A stretch of 37,615 nucleotides of DNA, taken from positions 1 to 37,615 of the forward strand of contig CAIOYY010000031.1 of NCBI GenBank assembly GCA_903862715.1, read 5' to 3'. Below, in pieces: positions 16,011 to 23,467 of this stretch. This DNA comes from an uncultured Alphaproteobacteria bacterium (GTDB lineage: Bacteria > Pseudomonadota > Alphaproteobacteria > Micropepsales > Micropepsaceae). A program made the position numbers and the translations under genes. Below the pieces are notes generated by a model. That model was given only the letters and a program-made list of their open reading frames with translations. It was not told where the DNA came from and ran no database searches. Numbering within the stretch: position 1 is the stretch's first letter; each line of letters begins with the position of its first letter.

Positions 16011-17096
16011 ATGAGCGTTTCCGACCCGTGCCGAAATCGTCCAAGCCCCGCCGTGAGTGTATCCTCTGGGCCAGTCCGGGGAGATATGGGCGTTGGTCTC
16101 TGGCTCATGGTCATCGCGGCGCTGATTGCGCTGATGGTCATCGTCGGCGGGCTGACGCGGCTGACCGAATCCGGTCTTTCCATCACCGAATGGCGACCCG
16201 TGACCGGGGCCCTTCCGCCGCTCTCCCCGGAAGACTGGGCCGCGGAATTCGAGCGCTATCGCGGCACGACCCAATATGAAGTGCTGAATCAGGGCATGGG
16301 GCTCGCCGGTTTCAAGGCGATCTATTGGTGGGAATGGGGGCACCGTTTCCTTGGCCGTGTGCTCGGCTTCGTATTTCTTCTTCCGTTTCTGTATTTCGTG
16401 GCGCGCAAACGCGTCGACTCGCAACTCGGTGTTCGTCTGGGTGTGATTTTCCTGCTTGGTGCCGCTCAGGGCGCGCTTGGCTGGTGGATGGTGCAATCGG
16501 GCCTCGCCGACCGCGTCAGTGTCAGCCAGTACCGGTTAGCTGCGCATCTCGGTCTCGCGTTCCTGCTGTTCGGTTACATCCTGTGGACGGCGTTTGAAGT
16601 GCTAGGCGTGCGCCGCACGGCGATGGCACCGCTCGCGCGGTTCCGTCCGCTGGCGGCGGTGATTGCCGGACTTATTTTCGCGCAGATTCTGCTCGGGGCG
16701 ATTGTTGCGGGCCTCGATGCCGGGCTGGCCTTCTCGACCTGGCCGAGTTACGGCGGATGGGCTGTGCCGCCCGGGCTTTATGACGCCATGCCGTGGTGGA
16801 TCAATCATTTCGAGAACCACGCGATGGTGCATTTCCAGCATCGCAATATCGGCTATGCGATCTTTGGATTGACGGTCGCGCTCTTCGTCACCTTGCGCCG
16901 TGTGTCCCCCGATAGACCGGTGCGGCTGGCGGCAGTCCACGTCGCCGTGTTTACGCTGGCACAGGTTGCACTTGGCATTCTCACGGTCGTTACGATGGTT
17001 GCGCTACCGCTGGCGGCGTTACACCAGTTCTTCGCGCTGGCGCTGTTCGGCGCAAGCCTGTGGCTGGTTTATGTGTTGAAGGTGAACCAAAACTAG
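16011..17096 (+). CDS. ctaA: Haem a synthase (CtaA/COX15)
   Basis: A 361-residue inner-membrane protein with about eight membrane helices. It oxidises haem o to haem a for cytochrome c oxidase. It has the conserved signatures of the type-2 alphaproteobacterial/mitochondrial COX15 form: GGLTRLTESGLSITEWRPVTG, WWEWGHRFLGR, the haem-ligand histidines in RLAAHLGLAF, FQHRNIGYAIF and LHQFFA, and FSTWPSYGGWAVP. The ATG at 16011 gives a plausible short cytoplasmic N-terminus, though the upstream AGGT is a weak ribosome site, so the start could be at a nearby codon. No other oxidase gene lies in the window. Confidence 0.93.
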   Translation: MSVSDPCRNRPSPAVSVSSGPVRGDMGVGLWLMVIAALIALMVIVGGLTRLTESGLSITEWRPVTGALPPLSPEDWAAEFERYRGTTQYEVLNQGMGLAGFKAIYWWEWGHRFLGRVLGFVFLLPFLYFVARKRVDSQLGVRLGVIFLLGAAQGALGWWMVQSGLADRVSVSQYRLAAHLGLAFLLFGYILWTAFEVLGVRRTAMAPLARFRPLAAVIAGLIFAQILLGAIVAGLDAGLAFSTWPSYGGWAVPPGLYDAMPWWINHFENHAMVHFQHRNIGYAIFGLTVALFVTLRRVSPDRPVRLAAVHVAVFTLAQVALGILTVVTMVALPLAALHQFFALALFGASLWLVYVLKVNQN

Positions 17097-17098
17097 CT

Positions 17099-17146
17099 GT
17101 CATCCCTGGCGGGCCTAGCGAAGCAAGGTGAGGGAAGGGGACCCAG
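17099..17146. repeat. Partial copy of a dispersed intergenic repeat
   Basis: Directly after the ctaA stop codon, a segment starts GTCATCCC and ends GGGGACCCAG. It shares its order of landmarks with the left half of the longer palindromic repeat at 24497-24608. The remaining 120 bases to the next gene show nothing else clear. Confidence 0.4.
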
Positions 17147-17266
17147 GTATTGAAATCTCTCGATCGCTCAGAATAGCGACTACCGTCACTACATTATGTC
17201 GGACATTTCCTTCCCTTGCCTCATGCACCTGTCGGCGCGTGAGGCTCGCCGGGAAAGACAGAGTAA

Positions 17267-18541
17267 TTACTCCGTCATCGCCTGATCGAGATCCGCGATC
17301 AGATCATTCGCGTCTTCGATACCGATGGAAAGGCGTACGACATCGGGGCCCGCACCCGCTTTGACACGGTCTTCGTCATTAAGCTGGCGATGTGTCGTGG
17401 AAGCGGGGTGGATGATCAGGCTGCGCGTGTCGCCGATATTCGCCAGATGGCTGAAGATGCGTACGCTGTTCACCATTTTCATGCCTGCCTCATACCCCCC
17501 CTTGAGGCCAAAGGTGAATACGGCGCCCGCGCCTTTGGGGCAGTATTTCTTGTGGCGTTCGAAATGCGCGTGCCTCTCGAGGCCCGCATAATTCACCCAT
17601 GCGACCTTGTCGTGCGATTCCAGCCAGCGCGCGACCGTAAGCGCATTTTCGCAATGGCGCTTCATGCGCAAGGAAAGCGTTTCCACGCCGGTCAGAATAT
17701 AAAACGCGTTCTGTGGCGAAAGGCTGGGACCGAGATCACGCAAACCCAGCGCGCGCGCCGCGACGCAGAAGGCGAAATCGCCGAAGGTCTCGTAAAAGCG
17801 CAGGCCGTGATAGGACGGGTTTTCCTGCGTCATCGTCGTGTACTTGCCGCTTTTTGCCCAATCGAAAGTGCCGGCTTCGACGATCAATCCGCCGAGCGAA
17901 TTGCCATGACCGCCGAGGAACTTAGTCGCGGAATGAACGATCAGATGCGCGCCCCAGTCGAAGGGACGGATCAGATAGGGCGTCGCCAACGTATTATCGA
18001 CGATCAGCGGAACACCGGCATCTTCCGCAACGCGCGCAATGCCTTCGATATCCGAAATCACGCCGCCCGGATTGGCGAGGCTTTCGCAGAACAGTGCGCG
18101 TGTATTGTCAGTGATGGCGCGCTTGAAGCTGTCGGGGTCATTCGCGTCGGCCCATTTCACATGCCAGTCATATTTCTTGAACGCCTGGCCAAACTGATTG
18201 ACCGAACCACCGTACAATTGCCGGGCCGATACGAATTCCGCGCCCGGGTCCATGAGGGTGTGAAAGGTAAGAAACTGTGCGGCATGGCCCGACGATGCTG
18301 CAAGCCCTGCGGTGCCGCCCTCTAACGCGGCAATGCGTTCTTCCAGCACAGCGACGGTCGGATTCATGATGCGCGAATAGATATTTCCGAAGACCTGCAG
18401 ATTGAACAATGCCGCGGCCTGATCGGCGTCCTCGAAGACATAGGCAGTGGTCTGATAAATCGGCGTGATGCGCGCGCCCGTGGCCGGATCAGGTTGCGCG
18501 CCGGCATGCACCGCTAGCGTGTCGAAATGAAAATCGGCCAT
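17267..18541 (-). CDS. metY: O-acetylhomoserine aminocarboxypropyltransferase (sulfhydrylase)
   Basis: A 424-residue PLP enzyme of the Cys/Met-metabolism family. It forms homocysteine (or methionine) from O-acetylhomoserine and sulfide or methanethiol in the cytoplasm. The PLP lysine is Lys207 in HSATKFLGGHGNSLGG; other family marks are HAGAQPDPATGARITPIYQT, YSRIMNPT and FSHLANIGDTRSLIIHP. Length and the FSHLANIGD loop fit MetY better than MetB or MetC. The ATG at 18541 has GGAG 6 bases upstream. It is the last gene of a four-gene minus-strand operon, 16 bases after the GST gene. Confidence 0.93.
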   Translation of the reverse strand: MADFHFDTLAVHAGAQPDPATGARITPIYQTTAYVFEDADQAAALFNLQVFGNIYSRIMNPTVAVLEERIAALEGGTAGLAASSGHAAQFLTFHTLMDPGAEFVSARQLYGGSVNQFGQAFKKYDWHVKWADANDPDSFKRAITDNTRALFCESLANPGGVISDIEGIARVAEDAGVPLIVDNTLATPYLIRPFDWGAHLIVHSATKFLGGHGNSLGGLIVEAGTFDWAKSGKYTTMTQENPSYHGLRFYETFGDFAFCVAARALGLRDLGPSLSPQNAFYILTGVETLSLRMKRHCENALTVARWLESHDKVAWVNYAGLERHAHFERHKKYCPKGAGAVFTFGLKGGYEAGMKMVNSVRIFSHLANIGDTRSLIIHPASTTHRQLNDEDRVKAGAGPDVVRLSIGIEDANDLIADLDQAMTE

Positions 18542-18557
18542 CTGCAACTCCGTTTTT

Positions 18558-19202
18558 TCAGAAACTCAGTTTGCCGCGAATTTCGTCGTAGGAAATCATG
18601 ACATGCTCGCGATAGGCAGGACGTTCCTGCAGGCGCGCATAGTAGGTTTCGATATTCGGCAGCGAAGGGGCAGGGATGCCCATCGTGTAGAAGCGGTAAA
18701 GATGGACTCCATTAGGTATGTCGGCGATGGAAAACGCGTCGCCGCCAAGAAAGGGTTGTTTGGCCAGAACGCGTCCGAGCAGCATCAGATCGTTCACGAC
18801 ATTGTCGTGCAGCGCCGCGATCTTTTTCGCATCGCGCAAATTCTCCGGAGTGCGCCAGTAACTGACAAAGAGCCCGATGAAATGTGCCTGAAGCGTTGAC
18901 GCCGACCAGTCCATCCATTTATCGAGCCCGGCGCGTTCGCGCGGCGATGAGGGCCAGAAGGGTTCGCCGCCATATTGGCTCGCCAGATAGCGGACAATGG
19001 CATTGGATTCCCATAGCACCATGCCGTCATCGTCAATGACGGGAACAAGACCGTTCGGATTCAGTGCCCGAAATTCGGGCGTGTTGACGATGCCATAGGG
19101 GCCGCCCGCCGGGATGTGCCGGTATTCGAGCCCCAGCTCGCCCAGCATCCACATAACTTTCTGTACATTGGCGGAAGAACGCCGCCCCCAGATCTTGATC
19201 AT
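18558..19202 (-). CDS. Glutathione S-transferase family protein
   Basis: A 214-residue cytosolic GST. The N-terminal thioredoxin-like domain (about 1-80) starts IKIWGRRSSANVQKVMWMLGELGLEY; Ser9/Ser10 is at the position of the catalytic residue in Ser-type GSTs. NGLVPVIDDDG has the cis-proline and WESNAIVRYLA the glutathione-binding ESxAI motif. The helical C-terminal domain contains the LxGDAFSIADIPNG N-capping motif. GAGG lies 6 bases before the ATG. It starts 2 bases after the preceding gene's stop codon, so it is translationally coupled in the metY operon; the physiological substrate is unknown. Confidence 0.9.
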   Translation of the reverse strand: MIKIWGRRSSANVQKVMWMLGELGLEYRHIPAGGPYGIVNTPEFRALNPNGLVPVIDDDGMVLWESNAIVRYLASQYGGEPFWPSSPRERAGLDKWMDWSASTLQAHFIGLFVSYWRTPENLRDAKKIAALHDNVVNDLMLLGRVLAKQPFLGGDAFSIADIPNGVHLYRFYTMGIPAPSLPNIETYYARLQERPAYREHVMISYDEIRGKLSF

Positions 19203-19204
19203 GT

Positions 19205-19720
19205 CTATCCTCGCGTCAGCGAGCCGCCTTTGTTGAAGGCGTGTGGCTTTCGGTTGTCGATGGTGCGCCGGTTGACGCCATACCAGCCGATTTCGCCGGA
19301 GAGGCGGCCATATTCGATCTTCGGGCAGCGGTTCATGATGACGGTGAAGCCGGCTTGTTCTGCGAGTTTCGCTGCGTCTTCATTGATGACCCCGAGCTGC
19401 ATCCAGAGAATTTTGGCGTCGAGCCGGTTCTTGTTGGCGATGGCTTCTTTCGTCACTTCGAGGGCGGCTTCCGAATTGCGGAAAATATCGATCATGTCGA
19501 TAGGGCCGGGAACGGTGCTTAAAGCGGGATAGACTTTTTGTCCGAGGATTTCATCTTGGCCAGGATTGATCGGGACAATCTTGAAGCCTTTGTCGAGGAG
19601 ATATTTCATCGCGAAATAGCTCGGACGCGACGGGTTCGGACTGGCGCCCACCATGGCGATGGTTTTCACGCTGCGCAGAATACGCGCGATCAGCGCATCG
19701 GGATAATTTGGATAAGACAC
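19205..19720 (-). CDS. CoA-binding domain protein (YccU-like)
   Basis: A 171-residue Rossmann-fold protein of the CoA_binding_2 family. It contains the nucleotide-binding VGASPNPSRPSYFAMKYL loop, VPINPGQDEILG, and MQLGVINEDAAKLAEQAG with the conserved NRCPKIEY. I chose the GTG at 19720 because GGAG sits 7 bases upstream. An ATG-started frame reaching 19816 would overlap the upstream gene and add a low-complexity leader. It lies 31 bases after the enoyl-CoA hydratase-like gene in the same operon, consistent with binding a CoA ester, but no reaction is known for the family. Confidence 0.88.
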   Translation of the reverse strand: MSYPNYPDALIARILRSVKTIAMVGASPNPSRPSYFAMKYLLDKGFKIVPINPGQDEILGQKVYPALSTVPGPIDMIDIFRNSEAALEVTKEAIANKNRLDAKILWMQLGVINEDAAKLAEQAGFTVIMNRCPKIEYGRLSGEIGWYGVNRRTIDNRKPHAFNKGGSLTRG

Positions 19721-19751
19721 CAAGCAGCTCCGGCGGTTAAAAGGACACGCC

Positions 19752-20549
19752 CTACTCGGGCCATTTGGGCGGACGTTTTTCGAGGAAAGCGCAAACGCCT
19801 TCATTTGCTTCACCATGCATCATGTTCTGCACCATGATCTCACCCGCATAATCATAGGCGGCGGTTAAGCCCAGCTCGAGCTGGCGGTAAAAGGCTTCCT
19901 TCCCGATACGCAGGGTGGCGGTCGGTTTTGAGGCGATGAGCGCGGCGAGGGCAGTGGTTTCGCTGTCGAGCGCTTCCGGCGCCACGACACGATTGATCAG
20001 GCCGAGCCGCTTGGCGTCTTCGGCACCCACAGTCTCCCCGGTCAGCAGCATTTCCATCGACGCCTTGCGCCCGACATTGCGGCTGAGGGCCACCATGGGG
20101 GTCGAGCAGAAAAGCCCGATATTGACGCCTGGAGTTGCGAAGCGGGCGCTGTCGGCAGCCACCGCAAGATCGCAGGAGGCGACGAGTTGGCAGCCTGCCG
20201 CCGTCGCGACGCCTTGTACCTTCGCAATGACCGGTTTCGGGTGGCGGACAATGGCCTGCATCAGCTGACCGCAAAGGGCAAAGAGTTTGCGGTAATAACC
20301 GAGTCCCCCATCGGGATCGCCGCGATGCGTGTTCATTTCGCGTAAGTCATGTCCCGCTGAGAACACCGGTCCTGCGGCGCCCAGCACGATCACCTTAACC
20401 GTATCGTCCCGCGATGCCTCGTCGAGGGCGAGGAGGAGCGTCTGCATCAGCGCCTCGGAGAGCGCATTGCGGGCCTCTGGCCGGTTCAGGGTGAGGTTGA
20501 GGATCGCGCCGTTCGGGGCGGCGAGGACGAGGGGCGGGGTTAAGGTCAT
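19752..20549 (-). CDS. Enoyl-CoA hydratase/isomerase-family protein (ECHDC3-like)
   Basis: A 265-residue crotonase-fold protein. Oxyanion-hole segments are FSAGHDLREM (about 63-72) and VQGVATAAGCQLVASCDLAV (about 111-130), followed by FATPGVNIGLFCSTP. This pattern matches the ECHDC3-like subgroup. The two catalytic glutamates of true enoyl-CoA hydratases appear replaced: Gln121 stands in the GxCEL position and Gly in the QPE position. Ordinary hydratase activity is therefore doubtful, and an isomerase, hydrolase or binding role is possible. It heads the operon with the CoA-binding, GST and metY genes and is divergent from rplM. No clear ribosome site is visible. Confidence 0.88.
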   Translation of the reverse strand: MTLTPPLVLAAPNGAILNLTLNRPEARNALSEALMQTLLLALDEASRDDTVKVIVLGAAGPVFSAGHDLREMNTHRGDPDGGLGYYRKLFALCGQLMQAIVRHPKPVIAKVQGVATAAGCQLVASCDLAVAADSARFATPGVNIGLFCSTPMVALSRNVGRKASMEMLLTGETVGAEDAKRLGLINRVVAPEALDSETTALAALIASKPTATLRIGKEAFYRQLELGLTAAYDYAGEIMVQNMMHGEANEGVCAFLEKRPPKWPE

Positions 20550-20599
20550 GAATCGACTTTAGCGCGTTGATGTGGCCGGGTCATGGGTGCGATGAATGA

Positions 20600-20617
20600 G
20601 CGGTATCATGATACCGC
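20600..20617. promoter_or_regulatory. Perfect 18-bp palindrome between divergent operons
   Basis: GCGGTATCATGATACCGC is fully self-complementary. It lies about 50 bases upstream of the enoyl-CoA hydratase-like start and 135 bases upstream of rplM. Its length and symmetry suit a dimeric repressor operator; the regulator is not identifiable here. Confidence 0.55.
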
Positions 20618-20661
20618 ATAAATAAACTGCCCAGAAATGCTGGTTTTATGGCTCGAATCTC

Positions 20662-20690
20662 TTGACGAAGGGGTGGGAGGCCCGTAAACG
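20662..20690 (+). promoter_or_regulatory. Candidate promoter for rplM-rpsI
   Basis: TTGACG and TAAACG with a 17-base spacer, 45 bases before the rplM start. The -35 element is strong; the -10 element is weak. Confidence 0.45.
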
Positions 20691-20704
20691 AACGCCCGAC
20701 CGTC

Positions 20705-20721
20705 ACCGGGATGAGCCCGGT
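20705..20721 (+). promoter_or_regulatory. Leader hairpin just before the rplM ribosome-binding site
   Basis: ACCGGG (20705-20710) pairs with CCCGGT (20716-20721) around a 5-base loop, only 2 bases before the GGAG of rplM. It could take part in translational autoregulation by a ribosomal protein; this is inference. Confidence 0.35.
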
Positions 20722-20734
20722 CTGGAGATATTCT

Positions 20735-21211
20735 ATGCAAACCTACTCGGCGAAAGCCTCCGAGATTAAAAAGAAGTGGTTGCTGATCGATGCCGAAGGG
20801 CTTGTGGTGGGGCGGCTTGCCGCCATCATCGCGATGCGTCTTCGCGGTAAGCACAAGCCGACCTTCACCCCGCACATGGACTGCGGTGACAACGTGATCG
20901 TCATCAATGCCGAGAAGATTCTTCTCACCGGCAACAAGCTGAAGGACAAGGTGTATTACTGGCACACCGGTTACATCGGCGGCATCAAGGAACGCACCGC
21001 GGAGAAATATCTCAGCGGCAAGACGCCGACCGTGGTCGTCGAAAAGGCCGTGGAACGTATGCTTCCGCGCGGTCCTCTCGGCCGGCAGCAGCTTTCCAAC
21101 CTGCGCGTTTACGCGGGCCCCGCGCATCCCCACGAAGCGCAGCAGCCCGAAACGCTGGACGTCGCAGCGATGAGCCCGAAAAACACCAACTATCGCAAAG
21201 TGAAGGCATAG
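20735..21211 (+). CDS. rplM: 50S ribosomal protein L13
   Basis: A 158-residue L13 of the large ribosomal subunit. It has the standard signatures [86 protein letters not shown] in order. The ATG at 20735 has GGAG 7 bases upstream. It is followed by rpsI after 2 bases, the near-universal L13-S9 pair. Confidence 0.97.
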   Translation: MQTYSAKASEIKKKWLLIDAEGLVVGRLAAIIAMRLRGKHKPTFTPHMDCGDNVIVINAEKILLTGNKLKDKVYYWHTGYIGGIKERTAEKYLSGKTPTVVVEKAVERMLPRGPLGRQQLSNLRVYAGPAHPHEAQQPETLDVAAMSPKNTNYRKVKA

Positions 21212-21213
21212 AA

Positions 21214-21711
21214 ATGGCCGAACAAGTTCGCGATTTCTCCGAATTGAAGACGACGCTGATCAAGGCGCCGGTTCCCCCGACCCCCGTTGAAGCTGCCGAT
21301 GAAAACAAGGCGAAGCTCGACAAGCAGGGCCGCGCCTACGCGACCGGCAAGCGCAAGGACGCGGTCGCCCGCGTCTGGGTGAAGCCGGGTTCCGGCCGGA
21401 TCACTGTAAATGGCAAGGACGAAAAAGAATATTTCGCCCGCCCGGTTCTGCGCATGATCCTGCGCCAGCCGCTGGTCGCCGCCGCGCGTGATGGCCAGTT
21501 CGATATCGTTTGCACCGTTCTCGGTGGTGGTCTCTCGGGCCAGGCCGGCGCGGTGCGTCACGGCATCTCCAAGGCGCTGACCTATTACGAACCGAATCTG
21601 CGCCCGGTCCTGAAACAGGGTGGGTTCCTGACCCGCGACCCGCGTACCGTGGAACGCAAGAAATACGGGCGTCCCAAAGCACGCCGTTCGTTCCAGTTCT
21701 CCAAGCGGTGA
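21214..21711 (+). CDS. rpsI: 30S ribosomal protein S9
   Basis: A 165-residue S9. The ribosomal core starts at [20 protein letters not shown] and ends with the invariant basic tail [17 protein letters not shown] that reaches the ribosomal P site. The roughly 38-residue acidic/proline-containing N-terminal extension is usual in alphaproteobacteria. It starts 2 bases after rplM and is translationally coupled to it. A terminator follows within 30 bases. Confidence 0.97.
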   Translation: MAEQVRDFSELKTTLIKAPVPPTPVEAADENKAKLDKQGRAYATGKRKDAVARVWVKPGSGRITVNGKDEKEYFARPVLRMILRQPLVAAARDGQFDIVCTVLGGGLSGQAGAVRHGISKALTYYEPNLRPVLKQGGFLTRDPRTVERKKYGRPKARRSFQFSKR

Positions 21712-21737
21712 CGCGAGACCATTTTTTCGAAACAATG

Positions 21738-21763
21738 GGGCGTCCCGCTTGGGGCGCCCTTTT
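21738..21763 (+). terminator. Rho-independent terminator after rplM-rpsI
   Basis: A 9-bp stem GGGCGTCCC/GGGGCGCCC (one G-U pair), a GCTT loop, then TTTT. It separates the ribosomal operon from argC. Confidence 0.8.
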
Positions 21764-21781
21764 CGTATGTGAGCGACGCTA

Positions 21782-22732
21782 ATGACCAAAAAGATCTTCA
21801 TCGACGGCGCGGCAGGAACCACCGGCCTTGAAATCCGTGAGCGGCTGCAGAATCGCGCGGACCTCACGCTGGTCGCGCTCGACGATGCGAAACGCAAAGA
21901 CCCGGCAGCGCGCGCCGAAGCGTTGAACGCTGCCGATGTTGTGATCCTTTGCCTTCCCGACGATGCGGCGAAAGAAGCCGTGTCGCTGATCACGAACCCG
22001 GATGTGCGCGTGATCGACGCCAGCACGGCGCATCGCGTGGCGCCGGGCTGGGCCTATGGCTTCCCCGAGATGGACAAGGAATGCCGCGAGCAGATCAGGA
22101 AATCGACGCGCGTCAGCAATCCCGGCTGCTACGCGCAGACCTTTGTCGCGTTATTGAGGCCATTGGTGCGGGCGGGATTTGTCGGCGTCGAAACGCCGGT
22201 CACCTGCAATGCGGTGTCGGGCTATTCCGGCGGTGGACGCGCGATGATTGCCGAGTTCGAAGACCCGAGCGCGAAGGATTTCACGCAGACGGCGTTTCGC
22301 ACCTATGGGCTGAACCTCGAACACAAGCATGTCGAGGAAATGCGTGTGCATGCCGGGCTGACCTACCGGCCGCTGTTCGCGCCGAGCGTGGCGCGCTTTT
22401 ATCGCGGGATGCTGGTCGAGGTGCCGCTGCAGCTCTGGTCGCTTCCGGGCGCGGTCAATCCGCAGCAGGTCTACGAGACCTATAAGGACTGGTATAAAGG
22501 CGAAGCGCTGATTGAGGTCGCGACACCGGAGGAAACGGCGTCGCTGAAGACGCTGAACGCGGAAGAGCTGAAAAACACCAATCGCCTGAAAATCTATGTA
22601 TTCGGCAATGAGAGCCGGAACCAGGCGCGGGTCGTGGCCGTACTCGATAATCTCGGCAAGGGCGCAGCCGGTTCGACGGTGCAGAATCTGAACATCATGG
22701 TCGGCGCGAAGGAGACGGAAGGGCTTATCTGA
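21782..22732 (+). CDS. argC: N-acetyl-gamma-glutamyl-phosphate reductase (type 2)
   Basis: A 316-residue NADPH-dependent reductase of arginine biosynthesis, making N-acetylglutamate semialdehyde. It is the shorter ArgC type common in alphaproteobacteria. It has the nucleotide loop FIDGAAGTTGLEIRERL, catalytic Cys116 in VSNPGCYAQT, the GYSGGGRAM segment, and the C-terminal [20 protein letters not shown]. The last 74 bases of the coding sequence are repeated 731 bases downstream, bounding an insert. The stop codon sits in TGATGG, an arrangement that recurs in the second copy, where the ATG starts the threonine aldolase gene. The protein itself looks intact. Confidence 0.95.
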   Translation: MTKKIFIDGAAGTTGLEIRERLQNRADLTLVALDDAKRKDPAARAEALNAADVVILCLPDDAAKEAVSLITNPDVRVIDASTAHRVAPGWAYGFPEMDKECREQIRKSTRVSNPGCYAQTFVALLRPLVRAGFVGVETPVTCNAVSGYSGGGRAMIAEFEDPSAKDFTQTAFRTYGLNLEHKHVEEMRVHAGLTYRPLFAPSVARFYRGMLVEVPLQLWSLPGAVNPQQVYETYKDWYKGEALIEVATPEETASLKTLNAEELKNTNRLKIYVFGNESRNQARVVAVLDNLGKGAAGSTVQNLNIMVGAKETEGLI

Positions 22733-22736
22733 TGGC
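22659..22736 (+). repeat. 78-bp direct repeat, copy 1 (3' end of argC)
   Basis: It matches 23390-23467 at 77 of 78 positions (the difference is C at 22688 versus T at 23419). It runs from within argC through its stop codon to ATGGC. Similarity stops abruptly at both ends. Confidence 0.95.
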
Positions 22737-22815
22737 TGCATGTTGACGCCAAGCGGACATCTATAGTTGGAGAACGGGACGACTTATTCTGTGGCTGACA
22801 CATGCGGGGACAGCG

Positions 22816-23217
22816 ATGGTGAAATCAGGTCGAACATTTCTAGTGTTGTTTTTGTATTGCGCCGGATATTCGAGCCCGCCTTTTGTAGCGTTGGCAGCCG
22901 ATGAGTACTCTGAATCTTTGCAACGAAGTATTCCCCGTGACTGGATGGCAGAGTACGAAATGTGCAAAAATTATGCTCATGGCTGTGATATGCCTGAAGT
23001 GGGATACTTAGCGCTTTCCCGCGCTGAAGGGGACGCATACAAGGCGGTGGATCTCTTGCTTCCTGCCGCTACAGCGGGTGAGGGTTCGGCTCAAAAATCA
23101 ATTGCCAACATAAAACGTGGTGGCTCGCAGGGTACGTTCCTGGGGTATCGAACTCTCCGTTTACTTCGCGCGAACGTTGGAGTTGGGAGCATCTCTATGC
23201 TTACTCCAATGTATTAG
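22816..23217 (+). CDS. Secreted protein of unknown function, frameshifted
   Basis: A 133-residue frame with GGGGA 5 bases before its ATG. A signal peptide runs to about residue 28 (hydrophobic FLVLFLYCAGY, cleavage near VALA). The mature part is Glu/Tyr/Cys-rich (MAEYEMCKNYAHGCDMPEVGYLALSRAEGDAYKAVDLL) and could be helical, Sel1-like or of similar type, but I do not recognise a family. After about residue 93 the sequence loses protein-like quality. The -1 frame then reads convincingly to 23384, so the true gene probably lost one base near the A5 run at 23093-23097. Codon use differs from neighbouring genes, supporting transfer. Confidence 0.55.
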   Translation: MVKSGRTFLVLFLYCAGYSSPPFVALAADEYSESLQRSIPRDWMAEYEMCKNYAHGCDMPEVGYLALSRAEGDAYKAVDLLLPAATAGEGSAQKSIANIKRGGSQGTFLGYRTLRLLRANVGVGSISMLTPMY

Positions 23218-23384
23218 TGGCGCGCAGGTTAGGGGCAGCGTACAGCTTGGAGTTGGAGGGACTTCCGCCTCATCGAGAAGGTTTGGCCGAATGCCTAAAG
23301 GCGCTTAGTTGGCGTTCGACTAATGAGGATACACGTTCGTGCTTCCGAGAATTTGGTGGAAGCGAAAGTGCGGTGTGGCCTTAA
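23082..23384 (+). pseudogene. Out-of-frame C-terminal part of the inserted secreted-protein gene
   Basis: Open in the -1 frame relative to the preceding feature, from a TGA at 23079 to a TAA at 23384. It includes SRERWSWEHLYAYSN, then VARRLGAAYSLELEGLPPHR and a late Cys (CFREF). Its composition is that of a real protein. One extra base near 23093-23097 would join it to the signal-peptide half, giving about 189 residues. It may be a genuine mutation, a sequencing error or, less likely, programmed frameshifting. Confidence 0.55.
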
Positions 23385-23389
23385 CGGTG

Positions 23390-23467
23390 AGGGCGCAGCC
23401 GGTTCGACGGTGCAGAATTTGAACATCATGGTCGGCGCGAAGGAGACGGAAGGGCTTATCTGATGGC
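23390..23467 (+). repeat. 78-bp direct repeat, copy 2 (regenerated argC end before the threonine aldolase gene)
   Basis: Second copy of the argC 3' end. It supplies GGAAGGG as the ribosome-binding site and the ATGGC start of the threonine aldolase gene, so that gene keeps its ancestral translation signals despite the insert. Confidence 0.95.

Larger units (their letters stand above)
22737..23389. mobile_element. 653-bp insert between direct repeats of the argC 3' end
   Basis: The DNA between the two 78-bp copies is visibly less GC-rich than its surroundings and carries one secreted-protein gene with a frameshift. It shows no transposase or integrase and no terminal inverted repeats that I can see. 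It is probably foreign cargo brought in with duplication of the argC end, or the remnant of a larger integrated element. TTGACG (22743-22748) and TATAGT (22762-22767) lie near its left end, but 13 bases apart, which is short for a promoter. Confidence 0.5.

Noticed and set aside
17147-17266. Possible terminator GCCTCA...TGAGGC between ctaA and metY
   Set aside because: Only a 6-bp stem with a long loop and no T tract on either strand.
17390-18325. 311-codon plus-strand open frame opposite metY
   Set aside because: MetY is certain on the minus strand; the opposite frame is composition-driven.
23082-23217. Programmed -1 frameshifting in the inserted gene
   Set aside because: The A5 run does not form a standard X-XXY-YYZ slippery heptamer in the required phase and no stimulatory structure is evident. 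A simple mutation or sequencing error is more likely.
22737-23389. Insertion sequence with a short target-site duplication
   Set aside because: No transposase and no terminal inverted repeats, and a 78-bp duplication is far longer than IS target duplications.
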